Below are positions 49,451 to 54,162 of a stretch of 54,162 nucleotides of DNA, piece after piece. Location: assembly GCF_001418335.1 (NCBI RefSeq), contig NZ_LIPP01000138.1, positions 1 to 54,162 on the forward strand, written 5' to 3'. The notes beneath the pieces are model-generated. The model made no database searches. It had not been told where the DNA came from and saw nothing but the letters and a program-made list of their open reading frames with translations. Each line of letters opens with the position of its first letter. The first letter of the stretch is position 1. The translations under genes were made by a program, and so were the position numbers. This DNA comes from Streptomyces aurantiacus. Lineage in GTDB: Bacteria; Actinomycetota; Actinomycetes; Streptomycetales; Streptomycetaceae.

Positions 49451-49932
49451 GGATAGCTCCTCTGAGGAATCGGGCCGCTCTGGCGCAAAAGGTGCAATAG
49501 GACAAAGCAGATTGAGGCGGACAAGCAACGCAACGGGGACGGAGGAGCGCGGCGAGATTGCGGGGAACTTACCCGTACCGATCGAGCCGCATGTTTCCTT
49601 TGCGTTTAATCTTTAAGTGCGCCGTGTTCAGGCATTGTTCAAGTGGTGGAGGGCTGGTGTAAAGCCCTGGTGCCGACCTCGTCGGGCCGGTCGGCAGCGG
49701 CCAGTGGTCGGCGGTCGGCGGCCGGCGGCCGGCGGTCGGGCGACCACCAACGGTGACAAGTGATGGCAGCCAGTTACATCAGTTGCGGCCGGTGCGGGAG
49801 AGCCATCGGAGGCAGGGGGCAAACCGGCAGGTCACAGCCACTGGCCGATACGCGTTTCCGCCCAGGGGTGGCGGTGCGGCAAGATGGGGTGTATCTGCCC
49901 ACTGCCGATTTCAAGCGTCCGGACGGTTTCTC
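49451..49932. other. Divergent intergenic region before ettA
   Basis: The 482 bp between the large repeat protein and ettA contain an A/T-richer stretch (49490-49640), probably holding the minus-strand promoter, and a run of cggccggcggtcgg-type repeats at about 49700-49745. Short plus-strand frames (49753 onward) are in frame with EttA, but their sequence is not conserved-looking, so they are taken as leader. Confidence 0.5.
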
Positions 49933-51597
<1,665 letters not shown>

Positions 51598-51601
51598 TCT
51601 C

Positions 51602-52048
51602 TTGCGGCACATCTACCGCTGCCCGCTGCGCTGGGCGGACATGGACGCGTACGGCCACATCAACAACGTGGTCTTCCTTCGCTATCTGGAGGAGGCGCGT
51701 ATCGACTTCCTGTTCCGCCCGGACAAGGATTTCCAGCAGGGGTCCGTGGTGGCGCGCCATGAGATCGACTACAAGCAGCAGCTGGTCCACCGGCACACAC
51801 CGGTGGACATCGAGCTGTGGGTGACGCAGATCAGGGCGGCGTCGTTCACCATCGCCTACGAGGTCAAGGACCCGGACCAGGTGTATGTGCGGGCTCAGAC
51901 GGTGATAGTGCCGTTCGACTTCGAGGCGCAGCGGCCGCGTCGTATCACCGCGGAGGAGCGCGAGTTCCTCAAGGAGTACGCGGACGACGTGGACGACGCG
52001 GGCGACGCGGGCGACGAGTCCGGTTCCGCGGGGGCCGTCGCCGCATGA
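51602..52048 (+). CDS. Hot-dog-fold acyl-CoA thioesterase (YbgC/FadM type)
   Basis: This 148-residue protein has the 4-hydroxybenzoyl-CoA-thioesterase motif DMDAYGHINNVVFLRYLEEAR (Asp13/Asp15, His19, Asn21) and RHEIDYKQQLVHRHTPVDI. The tail is acidic with a short Asp-Ala-Gly repeat. The start is a TTG at 51602, four bases after EttA, so it is likely translationally coupled. The preferred acyl-CoA is unknown. The next gene starts in an ATGA overlap. Confidence 0.88.
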   Translation: MRHIYRCPLRWADMDAYGHINNVVFLRYLEEARIDFLFRPDKDFQQGSVVARHEIDYKQQLVHRHTPVDIELWVTQIRAASFTIAYEVKDPDQVYVRAQTVIVPFDFEAQRPRRITAEEREFLKEYADDVDDAGDAGDESGSAGAVAA

Positions 52049-52773
52049 CGGCCCTGCACCTCGTCGACGAGGGGGAGGCGGCGGATCTCGCCGCCTTCCT
52101 GGCCCGGCTGATCCACTACGACCGGGCGGCCGCGGTCCGGCTGCAGGCGTCGGGGACGACGCTCGCGGTGTTCGGCCGGCCGCCGTCGTTCGAGGTGCTC
52201 GCGATCCGTACGGCACGGCTCGCCAAGCCGTACGAGGACGGTCTCGACCTCGTCCTCGACGTGACGGTCTCGGCCGGTGAACTCCTTGAGGCCCTCGACG
52301 AGCCGGCGGCCACGGCGGCCGTGCCCGCCGCCGTCACCGGCCCGCCGTGGGCCGGAGTGCTGCCGCCGCGCGGTGGCTGGCGGCCGGAGCCGGGGCTGCC
52401 CGCGCTCGACGCGGTACGTACGACGGTGGCCGCGGTGGTCGCCGAATTCCGGTCGCGCATCGACGCGTTGGCGCCCGAGGGGCGTACGCGGTCCGCGCTC
52501 GACGGGATCGGGCGGGAGATCTGGTCCCGGCCGGTCGGGGACACCGCGCTCCCGGTACGGGCCGTCCACGCGGCCCAGTCACTGGGGTTCCTGCGCCCTG
52601 CGCGCACCACCACATCCACCACATCCGCCACAGCGGTCACATCTGCCGCACCCGACAACGACGCCGTACTGCGGCTGCTGTCGTCGGGCGCCTGGCTCAG
52701 GCTGCGGACGCCGTACGGGTCGATCGCCGTACGCAGGGCGGGACTCGGGGCGCTGGACGTCAGCGTGCGCTGA
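52045..52773 (+). CDS. Conserved actinobacterial protein of unknown function
   Basis: This 242-residue protein has no signal or membrane helix. Recognisable features are an N-terminal helical region (ADLAAFLARLIHYDRAAAVRLQ), FGRPPSFEVLAIRTARLA, PPWAGVLPPRGGW, IGREIWSRPVG and a C-terminal strand region (RLRTPYGSIAVRRAGLGALDVSVR). A short Thr/Ser repeat interrupts it near residue 190. The ATG at 52045 overlaps the thioesterase stop (ATGA), so it belongs to the ettA-thioesterase operon. I cannot assign a function. Confidence 0.75.
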   Translation: MTALHLVDEGEAADLAAFLARLIHYDRAAAVRLQASGTTLAVFGRPPSFEVLAIRTARLAKPYEDGLDLVLDVTVSAGELLEALDEPAATAAVPAAVTGPPWAGVLPPRGGWRPEPGLPALDAVRTTVAAVVAEFRSRIDALAPEGRTRSALDGIGREIWSRPVGDTALPVRAVHAAQSLGFLRPARTTTSTTSATAVTSAAPDNDAVLRLLSSGAWLRLRTPYGSIAVRRAGLGALDVSVR

Positions 52774-52839
52774 GCGTTCCGGCCACTCTCCCGCCACCGC
52801 CACCGCCACCGCCACCGCCACCGCCACCGGTTCAGCGGT

Positions 52840-53844
52840 TCAGCGGTGCTCGCTGTCGTCCGGCCAGACGCCGATGTGGTCCGGTTCCAGTTCCAGGGCG
52901 ACGCGCTCGCGCAGACCGAGGGCCTCGGTGTACTCGGCGGGCAGCTGGAGCCGGCCGGCCCGGTCGAGCATCGCGTACTCGCGGGCCACCACCGTCTCGT
53001 GGCCGGTCGTCGCGTCCACCTCCGTGCGCCGCAGGACCTCCGTGGACGTACGGCCGTCGCGGATGGCGACTGTCCGGCGGACCTCACTGGCGACCGCCTG
53101 GTCGTGCGTGACGATCACGATGGTCGTGCCTAGGCGCTCGTTCGCGGTACGGAAGGCGGCGAAGATCTGCTCGGCGGTGTGCGAGTCGAGTTCACCGGTG
53201 GGCTCGTCGGCGAGGAGGACGGCCGGGTCGTTGGCCAGGGCCACGGCGATGGCGACACGCTGCTGCTGACCGCCGGACATCTGGAACGGGCGACGGGCCC
53301 CGCAGTCCGCGACCTCCAGCAACTCCAGCAGCTCCAGGGCGCGTTGGGCCTGGGCGCGGCGGCCCTTGCGGGAGCCGCCGAGCTGCATCGGCAGCGCGAC
53401 GTTCTGGGCGGCCGTCAGATAGGGGAGGAGATTGCGGGCCGTCTGCTGCCAGACGAAACCGACGGTCTCCCGCCGGTAGCTCAGCCGGTCCTTCGCACCC
53501 ATGGTCAGCAGGTCGTGCCCCGCGACCCGGGCGGCGCCCGCGGTGGGGGTGTCCAGGCCGGCCAGGATGTTCATCAGGGTCGACTTGCCGCTGCCGGAAG
53601 CGCCGACCAGCGCCATCAACTCGCCCTCGCGGACGAGCAGGTCGAGGCCCTGGAGTGCCTGCACCTCCACACCGTCCGCGGAGAAGATGCGGACCAGCCG
53701 GTCACAGGTGATCAGGGCGTCGTGGCCGTAAGCGGGACGGTCGCGGCGGTCCGCCGCGCGCTGGGCGAGATCGGCGAAGGTGGGACCGGTGGAACCGGTG
53801 GGACCAGTGGGACCGGCCGGCCCCGCGGAGTCGGTGGTCGTCAT
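52840..53844 (-). CDS. ABC transporter ATPase (LolD/MacB type) with a C-terminal extension
   Basis: This 334-residue protein has Walker A GASGSGKST (81-89), signature MSGGQQQRVAIA, Walker B VLLADEPTGELD and an H-loop THD. The N-terminus carries a GPTGPTGSTG microsatellite. After the ABC domain, about 70 residues form an extra region with REYAMLDRAGRLQLPAEYTEALGLRERVALELEPDHIGVWP, which resembles an AbrB/SpoVT-type swapped-hairpin domain. An FtsX-like permease gene lies just upstream. Such pairs export peptides or lipoproteins or act in antibiotic stress; the substrate is unknown. Confidence 0.88.
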   Translation of the reverse strand: MTTTDSAGPAGPTGPTGSTGPTFADLAQRAADRRDRPAYGHDALITCDRLVRIFSADGVEVQALQGLDLLVREGELMALVGASGSGKSTLMNILAGLDTPTAGAARVAGHDLLTMGAKDRLSYRRETVGFVWQQTARNLLPYLTAAQNVALPMQLGGSRKGRRAQAQRALELLELLEVADCGARRPFQMSGGQQQRVAIAVALANDPAVLLADEPTGELDSHTAEQIFAAFRTANERLGTTIVIVTHDQAVASEVRRTVAIRDGRTSTEVLRRTEVDATTGHETVVAREYAMLDRAGRLQLPAEYTEALGLRERVALELEPDHIGVWPDDSEHR

Positions 53845-53899
53845 CGGGCGGCTCCGGTGGTCGTCATCGTCATCGGCGTTGTCGTTGGCGTTGTCTTCG

Positions 53900-54162
53900 T
53901 CATCGGGCGTCCCCCGCTCTCAGTTCCCTGACCGAGCCCCGCCGCCCCGTCCACCACGCCTGGGCCGCCGCGATGCCCGTGGCGACGAGGAGCACGGCGA
54001 GCGCGGGCAGCAGCAGGGACGCCGGATCGGCGTGCAGCGCGGCCGTGCCCGGCGGAGGGGCGCCGCCGGGGGTGGCGAGGGCGACGGCGGTCAGGTCGAC
54101 GCCGGGGGCCAGGAGGCGGACCGCCGCCCAGCCCGTCAGGGCCCCGCCCACCGCGGCGAGCA
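53900..54162 (-). CDS. C-terminal part of an FtsX-like ABC permease (truncated by window edge)
   Basis: The last 87 codons of a minus-strand frame that continues past the window encode membrane helices (ALTGWAAVRLLAPG and LLLPALAVLLVATGIAAAQAWWTGRR) and a short basic end (ELRAGDAR), as in the terminal helix of MacB/FtsX permeases. It stops 55 bp before the ATPase start and would form the transporter with it. The gap holds gtcatcg-type repeats. Confidence 0.7.
   Translation of the reverse strand, partial: LAAVGGALTGWAAVRLLAPGVDLTAVALATPGGAPPPGTAALHADPASLLLPALAVLLVATGIAAAQAWWTGRRGSVRELRAGDAR

Overview
The window is chromosomal DNA of a Streptomyces or a very close relative. The evidence is very high G+C in all coding frames, GTG and TTG starts, two chaplins, a melC tyrosinase pair, LAxTG sortase-anchored proteins, a dynamin-like gene pair next to an ssb, and one TTA (bldA-type) leucine codon in a large secreted protease.

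Left part (1-11.7 kb): the C-terminus of an LAHTG sortase substrate and a secreted GH26-type glycosidase face a tightly coupled eight-gene minus-strand operon for an exported polysaccharide. The operon encodes two GT4 glycosyltransferases, a polyprenyl-phosphate sugar transferase, a Wzy-like polymerase, a MurJ/Wzx-like flippase, a NodB-type deacetylase, a Wzz-like chain-length protein and a CelD-like acetyltransferase. Five of its seven junctions are 4-bp ATGA or GTGA overlaps.

Cell-surface part (12.3-17.4 kb): two short chaplins flank three uncharacterised exported proteins, a DUF5949-like protein and the tyrosinase chaperone/enzyme pair MelC1-MelC2. Several genes end in strong hairpins. Next (17.5-34 kb) come two SDR/XRE-regulator pairs, a decayed LysR gene, a two-component system with a GerMN-like lipoprotein, a DUF3152 zincin, a 1117-residue S8 protease with a TTA third codon, an NmrA-type gene with a striking MarR-type double operator, and AraC, MBL-fold, AKR and LysR genes.

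Island (about 32-40.2 kb): degraded IS630, IS5 and IS3 transposases, fragments of two integrases, a PAPS-reductase-like tail and small orphan ORFs lie beside a tRNA-Arg(UCU) gene. In this debris sits an intact-looking lasso-peptide cluster (precursor, cyclase, RRE and protease; no transporter seen). Its predicted core is GEFGDWPDYPVGLWL with a Gly1-Asp8 ring.

Right part (40.6-54.2 kb): conserved chromosome resumes with a dynamin-like GTPase pair, an SSB paralogue, a thioester-domain surface adhesin anchored by LAETG, and an 826-residue protein with 46-residue repeats whose N-terminal motif recalls contractile-injection-system cargo. EttA, a hot-dog thioesterase, a conserved unknown, and an ABC ATPase with its FtsX-like permease follow. 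A window-wide oddity is the large number of in-frame short tandem repeats expanded inside otherwise conserved proteins. All function calls rest on motif recognition by eye; no database search was run.
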